Shown here: positions 33,473-42,509 of the stretch, piece by piece
Position numbering within the stretch: position 1 is the stretch's first letter
Layout of the letters: the number at the start of each line of letters is the position of its first letter
Source: Stenotrophomonas indicatrix
GTDB lineage: Bacteria; Pseudomonadota; Gammaproteobacteria; Xanthomonadales; Xanthomonadaceae
DNA: 64,000 nt
NCBI RefSeq assembly: GCF_002750975.1
Contig: NZ_PEJS01000002.1
Span: forward strand, 186,001 to 250,000
Direction: 5' to 3'
Made by a program: the position numbers and the translations under genes
The notes under the pieces: model-generated
What the model was told of the DNA's origin: nothing
Seen by the model: the letters and a program-made list of their open reading frames with translations, nothing else
Databases searched by the model: none

Positions 33473-34042
33473 ATGCGTTTGTCCTTCGCCCTTCTGCCGC
33501 TGTCCGCTGCCGTGCTCCTGTCTGCCTGTGGCAGCGCACCGAAGAAGCCGCAGCCCACACCGCCGCCGGTGGTCACCACGCCGGTGGCCCAGCTGGCCGA
33601 AGCCAACCTGGCGCCAGCCTCGGCCAGCATCGTCAGCGGCCGTCTGGTGCTGAAGACCGAAAGCGGTGGCGTGCACTTGACCGGCCTGGTCGGCGGCCTG
33701 CAGCCGATGCAGCAGGCCGGTTTCCACATCCATGAGCGCGGTGACTGCAGCGCGGTGGACGCCAGCAGCGCCGGCAACCACTTCAATCCCGCCGGCGTCG
33801 CGCACGGTCGTGCCGGCAGCGGCAAGCACCACCTGGGCGACATCGACAACCTGCAGGCCGACGCGCAGGGCCGTGCCAACGTCGATGTGCATCTGAAGGG
33901 CGTTACCCTGGGCGGAGGCGCCGCCACGGATATCGCCAGGCGTGCACTGGTCGTGCATGCCAGGGCCGACGACTATCGCAGCCAGCCCGCCGGCAATGCC
34001 GGCGTCCGCATCGCCTGCGGCGTGATCCGGGTAACCCGCTGA
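33473..34042 (+). CDS. sodC: Cu/Zn superoxide dismutase lipoprotein, copy 1
   Basis: 189 residues from ATG 33473 (AAGGAG upstream). Lipoprotein signal ends LLSAC (Cys near 19), followed by a Lys/Pro/Thr linker. Metal ligands are complete: FHIHERGDC, NHFNP, GVAHGRAGSGKHHLGD and VVHARADDY, plus the disulfide cysteine and active-site Arg in VRIACGVI. It disproportionates superoxide in the periplasm. A second sodC follows 33 bases downstream. Confidence 0.92.
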   Translation: MRLSFALLPLSAAVLLSACGSAPKKPQPTPPPVVTTPVAQLAEANLAPASASIVSGRLVLKTESGGVHLTGLVGGLQPMQQAGFHIHERGDCSAVDASSAGNHFNPAGVAHGRAGSGKHHLGDIDNLQADAQGRANVDVHLKGVTLGGGAATDIARRALVVHARADDYRSQPAGNAGVRIACGVIRVTR

Positions 34043-34075
34043 TCACACCACCGGCATTTCCCAAGGAGAGTTTCC

Positions 34076-34708
34076 ATGCGTCTGATCCACACTTCGCTGT
34101 TCGCGGCCATCGCTGCACTGGGCCTTGCCGCCTGCAACCAGCAGCCGGCAGCGCCGGCAGCCGAAGCTCCGGCCACCACCCCGGCCGAAGGTTCGGCAGC
34201 ACCGGCCGATCCGGCCACTGCACCGGCTACCGCAGCGGCCCCGGCAACCGATGCCTCGGCCACTGCCGAACTGGCACCGACCCAGGGCAATGAAACCAAG
34301 GGGTCGATCACCTTCAAGCTGGTCGACGGCAAGGTGCATGCGTCCGGCCAGATCAGTGGCCTGAAGCCGGGCAGCGAGCACGGCTTCCATATCCACGAGA
34401 AGGGTGACTGCAGCGCGCCGGACGGTATGAGCGCCGGCGGCCACTTCAATCCGGGCAAGCAGGACCACGGCAACGTGGCCACTGATCCGCACCACGGTGG
34501 TGACATGCCCAACATCAAGGCCGACGACAAGGGCGTAGCCACCATTGATGGTCCGGTGTCGAGCAACGTCAACATCGGCAAGGGTGATGACTTCGACATC
34601 ATCGGCCGCGGCCTGATCGTCCACGCCGACGCGGACGACTACAAGACCCAGCCGACCGGCAACGCCGGCGCGCGACTGGCGTGCGCGGTGATCAAGAAGG
34701 CACCGTAA
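34076..34708 (+). CDS. sodC: Cu/Zn superoxide dismutase lipoprotein, copy 2
   Basis: 210 residues. Lipoprotein signal ending GLAAC (Cys near residue 18), then a long Ala/Pro/Thr spacer (to about residue 65) before the SOD barrel. All ligands are present: FHIHEKGDC, GGHFNPGKQDHG, DPHHGGDMPN and IVHADADDY, and ARLACAVI. The barrel resembles the preceding gene, so this is a tandem duplication with diverged linkers. A clear terminator follows. Confidence 0.93.
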   Translation: MRLIHTSLFAAIAALGLAACNQQPAAPAAEAPATTPAEGSAAPADPATAPATAAAPATDASATAELAPTQGNETKGSITFKLVDGKVHASGQISGLKPGSEHGFHIHEKGDCSAPDGMSAGGHFNPGKQDHGNVATDPHHGGDMPNIKADDKGVATIDGPVSSNVNIGKGDDFDIIGRGLIVHADADDYKTQPTGNAGARLACAVIKKAP

Positions 34709-34715
34709 GAAAACG

Positions 34716-34743
34716 AAAACGCCGGCGCAAGCCGGCGTTTTTC
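34716..34743 (+). terminator. Rho-independent terminator after the sodC pair
   Basis: AAACGCCGGC-GCAA-GCCGGCGTTTTT: strong stem followed by a T-tract, 8 bases after the stop. Confidence 0.88.
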
Positions 34744-34751
34744 AGTTGATC

Positions 34752-34809
34752 TGCCGGGCATGGCCCGGCGCTACCGTATTCCGTGGGTAGCGCCGGGCCA
34801 TGCCCGGCG
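34752..34809. repeat. REP pair (CGCCGGGCCATGCCCGGCG type)
   Basis: Inverted copy ending in CTAC (34752-34774) and direct GTAG-headed copy (34787-34809), tail to head between convergent genes. Confidence 0.82.
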
Positions 34810-34823
34810 GCATTACCTGGACG

Positions 34824-35711
34824 TCAGCGCGCCAGCAGCTCGCGTGCGTCCTGGCCGGCTTCGCAATGCACGAACAGCACCGGCACACCGTGCGCTTCCA
34901 GCACCGCGGCCATCTGCCGCTGGCGCATCAGGAACTGCTCGTAGATGCCCTGCAGGCGCTCGCAGTCGCCCTTGCCGTGGTTGTAATGCGCGCACCAGCC
35001 GGCCGGGTCGAACAGCGCCATGCGCGCTTCGCCCTGCGTATAGCGCAGCAACGGCTCGGGTGCGTCACTCAGCCACTCGTCCTGGCCCGGGGCCATGATC
35101 GCGGTTTCAATCAGCGGCCACAGCGCGGCCAGTCCCTGGTTGTCGTACTGCATCGACATCATCGCGGCCAGATCGTTCACGGTGAAATAGCGTGCGTGCT
35201 CCACGCGTGCACCGAACGTGTTCTGTGCCATCAGCGCGGTATCGGCATGGGCCATGCCATTGGCCAGCAGCACCTCTTCCAGGGCATCGGCCACGGCTGT
35301 CGTGGTGGCCACGTCGGTACCGGTCAGCAGGAACGGCACCACCCGCAGGCCACCGCCTACCAGGGTAGCGTCGGCCTGGAACGGCAGCGGCACATCACCG
35401 CTGGCATCGGCGCCGAAGGCCAGCACGCGCGGGCCCTGGTTGCTACCGGGCGCGCGCATCTGCAGCTCTTCCAGGCGGCGATGGATCGGCCAGCCCGGGC
35501 GAAGCACTTCGGCCGGATCGAAATGGGCGGCGGCGAACACCAAGTCCAGCTCGGCCACCTGTGGCACCAGCTTGGACAGGTCGCGGCCGACGCGTTCGGC
35601 CAGTTCACCGGCCTGTTCAGCGCTGAGCACCGCCTGGCGGGGGATTTCGCCGCCGGCCAGTTCCAGGGCCAGCACGCCAAGGGCATTCATCGCAGGGTCG
35701 GGTTTGCTCAT
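34824..35711 (-). CDS. Conserved cytosolic protein of unknown function
   Basis: 295 residues. No signal peptide or membrane segment. It has several His/Asp-rich conserved-looking stretches (VFAAAHFDPAEVLRPGWPIHRRLEEL; QGPRVLAFGADASG; WCAHYNHGKGDCERLQG; VPVLFVHCEAG) and a recurring Ala/Leu pattern. I do not recognise the family and offer no function. It is divergent from the thiolase gene with about 110 bases between starts. Confidence 0.75.
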   Translation of the reverse strand: MSKPDPAMNALGVLALELAGGEIPRQAVLSAEQAGELAERVGRDLSKLVPQVAELDLVFAAAHFDPAEVLRPGWPIHRRLEELQMRAPGSNQGPRVLAFGADASGDVPLPFQADATLVGGGLRVVPFLLTGTDVATTTAVADALEEVLLANGMAHADTALMAQNTFGARVEHARYFTVNDLAAMMSMQYDNQGLAALWPLIETAIMAPGQDEWLSDAPEPLLRYTQGEARMALFDPAGWCAHYNHGKGDCERLQGIYEQFLMRQRQMAAVLEAHGVPVLFVHCEAGQDARELLAR

Positions 35712-35819
35712 GGTTCCACGGTTGGCCCATCACAGGGCGGCAGCTACACTTGGCCCCATTATGCCTGCTCTGTCGTGCAGGCCATGTTGCAGACACCCTC
35801 ATCCATGCCAGGTATCTCC

Positions 35820-37100
35820 ATGCCCAACGCTCGTCCCGTCGCCATCCTCGGTGGCGTCCGCATTCCGTTCTGCCGGCAGAACACCGCGTATTCGGATGTC
35901 GGCAACCTCGGCATGTCGGTGCGTACGCTGGGAGCGCTGGTCGAGCGCTTCGGCCTGCACGGCCAGCAGCTGGGCGAAGTGGCGATGGGTGCGGTCATCA
36001 AGCACTCCAGCGACTGGAACCTGGGTCGCGAAGCCACGCTGTCCTCGGGCCTGTCGCCGTTGACCCCCGGCATCACCCTGCAGCGCGCCTGCGGCACCTC
36101 GCTGGACAGCATCATCACCGTTGCCAACAAGATCGCCCTGGGCCAGATCGAGTCCGGCATCGGCGGTGGTTCGGACACCACGTCCGACGTGCCGATCGTG
36201 TACGGCAAGAAGCTGCGCGCGCGCCTGCTGGCGGCCAACCGTGCCAAGAGCACCGGTGACAAGATCCGCGCACTGACCTCCGGCTTCAAGTTCGCCGAGC
36301 TCAAGCCGGAGTTTCCGGGCGTGGCCGAGCCGCGTACCGGCAAGAGCATGGGCGACCACTGCGAGGACATGGCCAAGGAGTGGAACATCTCGCGCGACTC
36401 GCAGGACGAGTGGGCGGTGTCTTCGCACAAGAAGCTGGCCGCAGCCTATGAGCGCGGCTTCTTCAATGACCTGATCGCACCGTTCCGCGGCGTCGAGCGC
36501 GACAACATCCTGCGTGCCGACACCTCGCTGGAGAAGCTGGCCACGCTGAAGCCGGCCTTCGACAAGGTATCCGGCCGTGGCACCCTGACCGCAGCCAACT
36601 CCACCCCGCTGACCGATGGCGCCGCCGCCGTGCTGCTGGCCAGCGAAGAGTGGGCGCGCGCGCATGGCCACGAGCCGCAGGCCTACCTGCGCGACGCACA
36701 CGTGTCGGCCGTCGATTTCGTGCACGGCGAAGGCCTGTTGATGGCGCCGACCGTGGCCGTGCCGGAGATGCTCAAGCGCAACGGCCTGACCCTGCAGGAC
36801 TTCGACATCTACGAGATCCACGAAGCCTTCGCCGCACAGGTGCTGTGCACCCTGCGTGCGTGGGAGAGCGAGGATTACTGCCGCAACCGCCTCGGCCTGG
36901 ATGCGCCGATGGGCCGCATCGACCCGGACAAGATCAACCTGCTGGGTTCGTCGCTGGCCACCGGTCACCCGTTCGCCGCCACCGGTGCGCGCGTGATCGC
37001 CACGGCGGCCAAGCAGCTGGCCGAGCGCGGCGGTGGCCGTGCGCTGGTGTCGATCTGCACCGCCGGCGGCATGGGCGTGGTGGCGATCGTCGAACGTTGA
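35820..37100 (+). CDS. Acetyl-CoA acyltransferase (thiolase, FadI-like)
   Basis: 426 residues from ATG 35820; an ATG five codons earlier is possible. Active-site cysteine in RACGTSLDS (about residue 91), the ATGHPFAATGARV histidine and the C-terminal CTAGGMGVV cysteine complete the thiolase triad. Its length and sequence style fit the FadI type more than ~393-residue biosynthetic thiolases. It would cleave 3-ketoacyl-CoA or condense acetyl-CoA. It has no fadJ partner here, so its pathway is uncertain. A terminator hairpin follows. Confidence 0.9.
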   Translation: MPNARPVAILGGVRIPFCRQNTAYSDVGNLGMSVRTLGALVERFGLHGQQLGEVAMGAVIKHSSDWNLGREATLSSGLSPLTPGITLQRACGTSLDSIITVANKIALGQIESGIGGGSDTTSDVPIVYGKKLRARLLAANRAKSTGDKIRALTSGFKFAELKPEFPGVAEPRTGKSMGDHCEDMAKEWNISRDSQDEWAVSSHKKLAAAYERGFFNDLIAPFRGVERDNILRADTSLEKLATLKPAFDKVSGRGTLTAANSTPLTDGAAAVLLASEEWARAHGHEPQAYLRDAHVSAVDFVHGEGLLMAPTVAVPEMLKRNGLTLQDFDIYEIHEAFAAQVLCTLRAWESEDYCRNRLGLDAPMGRIDPDKINLLGSSLATGHPFAATGARVIATAAKQLAERGGGRALVSICTAGGMGVVAIVER

Positions 37101-37108
37101 ACGCCACG

Positions 37109-37131
37109 GTAGTGCCGGCCGCTGGCCGGCA
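37109..37131 (+). repeat. SMAG-type REP palindrome
   Basis: GTAG plus TGCCGGCCGCTGGCCGGCA just after the thiolase stop. Confidence 0.83.
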
Positions 37132-37144
37132 ACGTTGGAATTGA

Positions 37145-37171
37145 AAACGCCGCCCGATGGGCGGCGTTTCT
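37145..37171 (+). terminator. Rho-independent terminator after the thiolase
   Basis: AAACGCCGCCC-GAT-GGGCGGCGTTT followed by CTGTTATT. Confidence 0.8.
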
Positions 37172-37190
37172 GTTATTCCGGCGGGCTCAC

Positions 37191-37214
37191 ACGCCAACCA
37201 AGGTTGGCGTCTAC
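37191..37214 (-). repeat. Inverted GTAG-type REP palindrome
   Basis: ACGCCAACCAAGGTTGGCGT followed by CTAC, between the thiolase terminator and hemY. Confidence 0.8.
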
Positions 37215-37223
37215 CGAAGCGGG

Positions 37224-38531
37224 TTAGGGCAACCGCGGGTTGCCGAACGCGTCGCGGTCTTCATTGGCGTCGTACACCGGCGGCAGCGGTGCAATCGACT
37301 GCTCCTCGACGGTCGCATGCAGCGGCGGGTCAGCCACCGCTGCCGGTGCACGCACCAGCGCCACGCTGTCTTCGCCACGCTGCAGGCGCAGCGCGTTGGC
37401 CAGGCACTGCGCGGCCAGCACGTGTTCGCCACGTTGCGCGAAGGCTTCGCCCAGCGCTTCCCATGCAGGGGCACCGGCACCCGCGGCGATGGCTTCATGC
37501 AGGAACGCATCGGCCGCGTCCCACTGTTGCTGCGCCAGCGCGATGCGGCCCTGGGCCAGGCGCAGGGCGGCCGAGTCGTCGTGCACGTTGCGCCAGCGCT
37601 GCAGGTTGGCCTGGCGCGTGGCCAGACGTTCGGCCGGCAGACGGCCATACACGGCCACCAGTTCGTCATCCCAGCGGTGGTCCAGCGCCTGCTCAAGCGC
37701 CAGCAGTGCCGGTTCGTCCCAGTCCAGTGCAACCGCACGGGTGGCGTAGGCAGCAACCACGTCCGGTGTCGGTCGCAGCGCCTTCGGCGTGGCTTCCCAC
37801 TGCGCAGCCAGGGCGTTGACGTCGCCCGCTTCCAGCAGTGCCTGCGCGGCCAGGCGTGCTTCCAGCTCGCTGCTGGCCTCGGCCGGCAGCACCTTGGTCT
37901 GGCGCAGTGCGCCCAGCTGGCCGTAAGCCTCGTGCGCGCGGCCGGCACGTGCCAGCGCTTCGGTACGCAGCCACAGACCACGCGGCGGCAGCGGCTGGAT
38001 CGCCGCCACATCCAATGCGTTGATCGCATCCACCGGCAGATCGTTGGCCAACAGCTGCTCGGCACGCAGCAGTGCCTGCAAAGTCGCATCGCTTTCGCCC
38101 AGGCGCTGCAGCAGCGCCTCGGCAGCGGGGGCGTCGGCCCGCACCTGCGCGCTGCGCACGGCATTGGCCAGGGCAACTCCGCTCACTTCCGGATCCTTGG
38201 CGGCGCCATCCAGCAGCTTCTCGGCGCGCTGCCACTGGCCATGCTCATAGGCCAGCAGACCATCGATCAGGCGCACCCGGCCCTGCTTGCGGCGGTAGCG
38301 GCCCCAGGCACGGAACGGTGCGGCGATCAGGCTCCACAGCAGCCACAGCACCAGCACGCCGATCACCGACAGCAGCGCTACCTTCGGCAGGTTGCTGTGG
38401 TAGTCGTAGCCGCCATAGCGCAGGGTCACTTCGCCGTAGCGGTTCAGGTCATCGGTGCCGAGCCATTGCGCGGCAACTACGCCAATGGCCACTGCCAGCA
38501 ACAGCACGACCAGTGATTGCAGGGGTTTCAT
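37224..38531 (-). CDS. hemY: HemY, TPR membrane protein linked to heme synthesis
   Basis: 435 residues. Two N-terminal membrane segments (LVVLLLAVAIGVVAA and VALLSVIGVLVLWLLW) flank a periplasmic stretch, followed by a HemY-N signature (GYDYHSNLPKVALL; YRRKQGRVRLIDGLLAYEHGQWQRAEKLL) and TPR repeats. HemY is an inner-membrane scaffold of proteobacterial heme synthesis of imprecise role. It is 6 bases downstream of hemX on the same strand. Confidence 0.92.
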   Translation of the reverse strand: MKPLQSLVVLLLAVAIGVVAAQWLGTDDLNRYGEVTLRYGGYDYHSNLPKVALLSVIGVLVLWLLWSLIAAPFRAWGRYRRKQGRVRLIDGLLAYEHGQWQRAEKLLDGAAKDPEVSGVALANAVRSAQVRADAPAAEALLQRLGESDATLQALLRAEQLLANDLPVDAINALDVAAIQPLPPRGLWLRTEALARAGRAHEAYGQLGALRQTKVLPAEASSELEARLAAQALLEAGDVNALAAQWEATPKALRPTPDVVAAYATRAVALDWDEPALLALEQALDHRWDDELVAVYGRLPAERLATRQANLQRWRNVHDDSAALRLAQGRIALAQQQWDAADAFLHEAIAAGAGAPAWEALGEAFAQRGEHVLAAQCLANALRLQRGEDSVALVRAPAAVADPPLHATVEEQSIAPLPPVYDANEDRDAFGNPRLP

Positions 38532-38537
38532 ACGGGC

Positions 38538-39518
38538 TTACCTCCGGTCGGTCTGGGTACGCAGTTGTTGCAGGGTGCTGCCAAGCACGGTGTCATCGGC
38601 CTGCAATGGCAGCGAGCGCAGGGCATGGAGTTCAGCACGTTGCGCGCGCAGGTCCGGTGAATCCGGCCAGCGCCGCTGCGCCCAGTGATCGATTCTGTTC
38701 AGCGCGGCATCGCGGCCTTTGCCGTCGCCGCGCTCGATCGCTGCGCGGGCCAGGGTCAGTTCCAGCTGCAGCGCCGTATCGATGGTGGTGCGCTCGGCCG
38801 ACGTCAGCGGGCCGTTCAGGCGGCTCGGGGTGATATCCACGAAGGGCGCCAGCGCGGCCTGCCACCACGGTTTTGCGGTGTTGTTGGCCGGCGTCTGCGC
38901 GATCTGCGAAGGCAGGCCCTGCAGGGCCTTGCCCAACGCGTCCAGGCGTTGCAGTGACAGCACGCGCGGGCCAGCGCCCAACGCATCCAGCGCGTTGCGT
39001 TCCTGCACCAGGGCCTGGCGCAGGTTCAGGCCGTCGCTGTCGGGCAGATCGGCCAACGCAGTGGCGGCCAGCGCATACAGCCGGCGTGAGCCTTCCACGT
39101 CATCGGCGAAGGCCAGCCGCTGTGCGGCCTGGGTCAGCAGCAGTTCGGCCTCATCGCGCTGCACGGCCTGGCGGCCCTGGTTGGCGCTGTCGGCCAGCTT
39201 GGCCAGGTTTTCTTCCAGCAGGGCACTGCGTTGCGACAGGCCCAGCACTTCGTCGCGCAGCACCCGGTTGGTGGTGGCCGCATCCTGCAAGCGCTGGCTG
39301 GCAGCGCGCTGGTCGCGGCGCAGGGCCTCGACCGTAGCCTCCAGCCCCTTCAGCTGCACGGCGGTGGTCTGCGCCTGCGCCAGCTGGTCGCTCTGCTGCT
39401 TCTGCCAATAGTGGTAGCCGGCATAGCCGCCCGCGCCCAGCACCGCCAGCACGGCAAGCGGCAGCAGCCAGCGCATGGGGCGATGGGGCGATGGAGCGGG
39501 CGGCAGAGTGTCGTTCAT
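38538..39518 (-). CDS. hemX: HemX-family membrane protein
   Basis: 326 residues. One N-terminal membrane segment (WLLPLAVLAVLGAGGYAGYHYW) and then a predicted coiled coil (residues 40-105, QLKGLEATVEALRRDQRAA...). This is the HemX layout: cytoplasmic tail, anchor, periplasmic coiled coil. It is often mis-named uroporphyrinogen-III C-methyltransferase but has no such catalytic domain. Between hemD and hemY, as in many gamma-proteobacteria. Confidence 0.92.
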   Translation of the reverse strand: MNDTLPPAPSPHRPMRWLLPLAVLAVLGAGGYAGYHYWQKQQSDQLAQAQTTAVQLKGLEATVEALRRDQRAASQRLQDAATTNRVLRDEVLGLSQRSALLEENLAKLADSANQGRQAVQRDEAELLLTQAAQRLAFADDVEGSRRLYALAATALADLPDSDGLNLRQALVQERNALDALGAGPRVLSLQRLDALGKALQGLPSQIAQTPANNTAKPWWQAALAPFVDITPSRLNGPLTSAERTTIDTALQLELTLARAAIERGDGKGRDAALNRIDHWAQRRWPDSPDLRAQRAELHALRSLPLQADDTVLGSTLQQLRTQTDRR

Positions 39519-39622
39519 CGGGCTTCCTTGTCGGCGGCAATGCCGGAACAGATCCGGCAGGCAGCGTTGTGCACAGCATCACTGTTGCCGACGACACCGG
39601 CAAGCCGCTGCCGGGCGCCTGT

Positions 39623-40411
39623 TCAGGTCGCTGCCGGGCCGGTGAGCGCAGTGTGTGCAGCGGCCATCAACTGAACGCTCGTAGGGCCCTCGCTGCGCAC
39701 CACCCGGGTCAGCCCCAGGGCCTGCGCCTGCGCGCCCAGCCGGTCGCTGGCCACCAGCGCGATCGCGTTCGCCCGCAGCCGCTGCTGCCAGTGCGCAGGC
39801 AGCTGCTGCCAGAAACGCTGCAATGCCTCGCCACTGCTGATGGCCAGCAGCCAAGGCGTTGGAGAACGGGCCAAACGCGCCAGCATGCGCCGCGACAAGC
39901 GCAGCGGCAGCCGTCGGTAGACATCAGCGCGGGTGATCTGCGCGCCCGCGGCCTGCAACTCAGCGGCAATCAGGCCCCGGCCTCCCGGTGCGGTCACCAG
40001 CCCGATCTGCATGCCCCGCACATCGCCCAGCACCGGCATCGCCAGCAGGCCCTCACTGTCCATCCGCTGGGGCGCATGGACGTCAGCGACGCCATGGGCC
40101 AGCAGGGCACGCGCCGTGCCTTCGCCCACCGTCAGCCACGGGCTGCGCTGCGCCGCCGCCAGCGGTAGCAGGCTGGCCGCTGCGGCCACGGCCGCCGGGC
40201 TGGTGAACACCACCCGATCGCTGGTCAGCGCCCGTTGCAGTTGCTGGCGCGCGGCGCTGCCCTGCACACGCTGCAGCCGCCAGGGCGAAAGCGCGACGGT
40301 ACGGCCTCCCAGCCCTGCTGCGGCATGGCGCAGCGCCGCCTGCTGGCCCTGCGGGCGCAGCGAGATCAGGGTCCAGCCAGTGGGTATCGTATGGTTGGCC
40401 ATTACCGTCAT
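39623..40411 (-). CDS. hemD: Uroporphyrinogen-III synthase
   Basis: 262 residues from ATG 40411, preferred over ATG 40402 because GAAGGG lies 8 bases upstream. HemD features: ISLRPQGQQAALRHAAAGLGG, VVFTSPAAVAAAASLL, TVGEGTARALLAHGV, LVTAPGGRGLIAAEL and the C-terminal LVASDRLGAQAQALGL. It closes hydroxymethylbilane into uroporphyrinogen III. hemC is not adjacent in this window. Divergent from the YiiD-like gene with 33 bases between starts. Confidence 0.88.
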   Translation of the reverse strand: MTVMANHTIPTGWTLISLRPQGQQAALRHAAAGLGGRTVALSPWRLQRVQGSAARQQLQRALTSDRVVFTSPAAVAAAASLLPLAAAQRSPWLTVGEGTARALLAHGVADVHAPQRMDSEGLLAMPVLGDVRGMQIGLVTAPGGRGLIAAELQAAGAQITRADVYRRLPLRLSRRMLARLARSPTPWLLAISSGEALQRFWQQLPAHWQQRLRANAIALVASDRLGAQAQALGLTRVVRSEGPTSVQLMAAAHTALTGPAAT

Positions 40412-40444
40412 TATGCGGGCCCTTCGTTGTCGTGGTTGCTGCTG

Positions 40445-40912
40445 ATGGCTGTTGATGCCCTGACCTCTTCGCTGGCTGCCCTGCAGGACGTGCTGGACTG
40501 CATGCCGGCGGTCCGCGCGATGCAGATCCGCCTGGATGGCTATGCCGACGGCGTGCTGCGCATCACCGCGCCGCTGGTGGCCAACGTCAATGACAAGGGC
40601 AATGCGTTCGGTGGCAGCCTGGCCTCGGTGCTGACCCTGTCCGGCTGGGCGCTGGTCAGCCTGCGCCTGCGCCTGGCCGGCCACGACGCCGAGGTCTACG
40701 TGGCCGACAGCAACCTGCGCTACCTGGCACCGGTCTATGAAGACCTGCATGCCCATGCCGAAGCGGCCGGAAGCGGCGCCTGGGAGACCTTCCTGGCCAC
40801 CTTCCGCCAGCGCGGCAAGGCCCGCATCAGCATTGTCGCCACCCAGCCCGGTGCCGACGGCAAGGCCGCGGCCGAATTCAGCGGTCGCTTCGTTGCCTTC
40901 GCCAAAGGGTAG
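40445..40912 (+). CDS. YiiD C-terminal-domain thioesterase-like protein
   Basis: 155 residues. The central hotdog-type signature is DKGNAFGGSLASVLTLSGWALVSLRL, with YVADSNLRYLAPVYEDL after it, as in the putative thioesterase domain at the C-terminus of YiiD. No signal peptide. Divergent from hemD. Substrate unknown. Confidence 0.85.
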   Translation: MAVDALTSSLAALQDVLDCMPAVRAMQIRLDGYADGVLRITAPLVANVNDKGNAFGGSLASVLTLSGWALVSLRLRLAGHDAEVYVADSNLRYLAPVYEDLHAHAEAAGSGAWETFLATFRQRGKARISIVATQPGADGKAAAEFSGRFVAFAKG

Positions 40913-40944
40913 GATGGCAGGCTGACGCCCTGCGGAACCCACCG

Positions 40945-41376
40945 ATGCGCCGCCTCATCCAGATCCTCCTGTGTTCCCTGCTGCTGCTCAGCGCCGCCGC
41001 CGGCGCTGCCGCCGACGACCTCAGCCGCAAGCAGCGCAAGCTGCTGGAAGAGACCCAGATCGCCTACGGTGCCACCATCCGCTGGGGCAGCATGGACGAC
41101 GCCATCGCCTATCTGGACCCGCAGCTGCGCAAGTCCAAGCCGCCGACCGAGTTCGAGCTCAACCGCTATGCGCAGCTGCGCGTGTCGTCCTACCGCGAGC
41201 GCAGCAGCGCATCGCTGGAAGGCGGCCAGGTCGAGCGCCGGGTCGAAATCGGGGTGATCAACCAGAACACCCAGGCCGAGCGCACCGTGGTGGTGACCGA
41301 GCGCTGGCGCTGGGATCCGGAAGCCAAGCGCTGGTGGCAGAGTGCGGGCCTGCCGGACCTCTGGCAGGGGCAGTGA
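40945..41376 (+). CDS. Exported protein of unknown function
   Basis: 143 residues. Signal peptide (IQILLCSLLLLSAAAGAAA) followed by a basic/polar mature part with LEETQIAYGATIRWGSMDDAIAYLDP and RTVVVTERWRWDPEAKRWWQ. Probably periplasmic. It is 32 bases after the thioesterase-like gene and co-directional with it. I do not recognise the family. Confidence 0.75.
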   Translation: MRRLIQILLCSLLLLSAAAGAAADDLSRKQRKLLEETQIAYGATIRWGSMDDAIAYLDPQLRKSKPPTEFELNRYAQLRVSSYRERSSASLEGGQVERRVEIGVINQNTQAERTVVVTERWRWDPEAKRWWQSAGLPDLWQGQ

Positions 41377-41433
41377 CGGGGCGCTCCCGGCTTGTGCGAC
41401 AATCGGCGCCCGCTTAATCGACCCGTGACCTGA

Positions 41434-41871
41434 GTGAATTACGAAGAGTTGCTGGCCTTCGCAGGCCGAAACCCGATGCTGTCCGCGGCCCTGGTCGGCC
41501 TGACCGTGGCCCTCATCGTCACCGAAATCCGCCGCCTGTTCCGGGGCTTCAAGGGCATCAAGCCCGCCGAACTGACCCAGCTGATCAACGCGGGCGGCAC
41601 GGTGGTGGTTGATCTGTCGCCCAGCGCTGATTTCGAAAAGGGCCACATCGCCGGCAGCCGCAGTGCCCAGGCCAGCGCGTTCGGCCCCGAGCACAAGCTG
41701 GTGGCCAACGCCAAGCAGGCCCCGGTGGTGCTGGTGTGCCGCAGCGGCAACGCGTCCGAGACCGCCGCCAAGGCGCTGAAGAAGGCCGGCTTCGAGAAGG
41801 TCTTCGTGCTCGACGGCGGCATCCCCGCGTGGCAGCAGGCAGAACTGCCGCTGGTCAAGGGCCGCAACTGA
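41434..41871 (+). CDS. Rhodanese-like domain protein, membrane-anchored
   Basis: 145 residues, GTG start. An N-terminal membrane segment (LSAALVGLTVALIVTEI) precedes one rhodanese domain with active-site Cys in LVCRSGNASE (about residue 102) and the C-terminal VLDGGIPAWQQAELP. It could carry sulfur to acceptors. Rhodanese-secB-gpsA is a common gammaproteobacterial order. Confidence 0.9.
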   Translation: MNYEELLAFAGRNPMLSAALVGLTVALIVTEIRRLFRGFKGIKPAELTQLINAGGTVVVDLSPSADFEKGHIAGSRSAQASAFGPEHKLVANAKQAPVVLVCRSGNASETAAKALKKAGFEKVFVLDGGIPAWQQAELPLVKGRN

Positions 41872-41970
41872 TCGCAGGCGGTGGCGGATGTGGCCTTGTT
41901 TGCGCCCTCCGCCGCCCCCATCGCAGTAATTCGACCATCGTTTTCATTGCATTCACTGGAGTTACTGGAA

Positions 41971-42489
41971 ATGTCCGAAGAGACCACCAACGGCGCTGTC
42001 GCGCCGGTCGATGCCGCCACCGGCCCCGCGTTCACCGTCGAGAAGATCTACGTCAAGGACGTTTCCTTCGAGTCGCCGAATGCCCCGTCGATCTTCAACG
42101 ACCAGGTGCAGCCGGAACTGCAGCTCAACCTGAACCAGCAGGTCCAGCGTCTGGGCGAGAATGCCTTTGAAGTCGTGCTGGCCGTGACCCTGACCTGCCA
42201 GGCCGGCGAGCGCACCGCGTACGTGGCCGAAGTGAAGCAGGCTGGCGTGTTCGGCCTGGTCGGCCTGGACCCGCAGTCGATCGACGTGCTGCTCGGCACC
42301 CAGTGCCCGAACATCCTGTTCCCGTACGTGCGCCAGCTGGTCAGCGACCTGATCCAGGCCGGCGGCTTCCCGCCGTTCTTCCTGCAGCCGATCAACTTCG
42401 AAGGCCTGTACGCAGAAACCCTGCGCCAGCGCCAGGAGCAGGGCGACGCACCGTCGCTGGCTGACTCCGAGCCGGCCGGCAACGCCTGA
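41971..42489 (+). CDS. secB: Protein-export chaperone SecB
   Basis: 172 residues from ATG 41971 (ACTGGA upstream). SecB motifs: [42 protein letters not shown] and the conserved [32 protein letters not shown]. It holds precursors unfolded and delivers them to SecA. gpsA follows 20 bases later. Confidence 0.96.
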   Translation: MSEETTNGAVAPVDAATGPAFTVEKIYVKDVSFESPNAPSIFNDQVQPELQLNLNQQVQRLGENAFEVVLAVTLTCQAGERTAYVAEVKQAGVFGLVGLDPQSIDVLLGTQCPNILFPYVRQLVSDLIQAGGFPPFFLQPINFEGLYAETLRQRQEQGDAPSLADSEPAGNA

Positions 42490-42509
42490 TCCCGGCCGCG
42501 ACGTCACGG

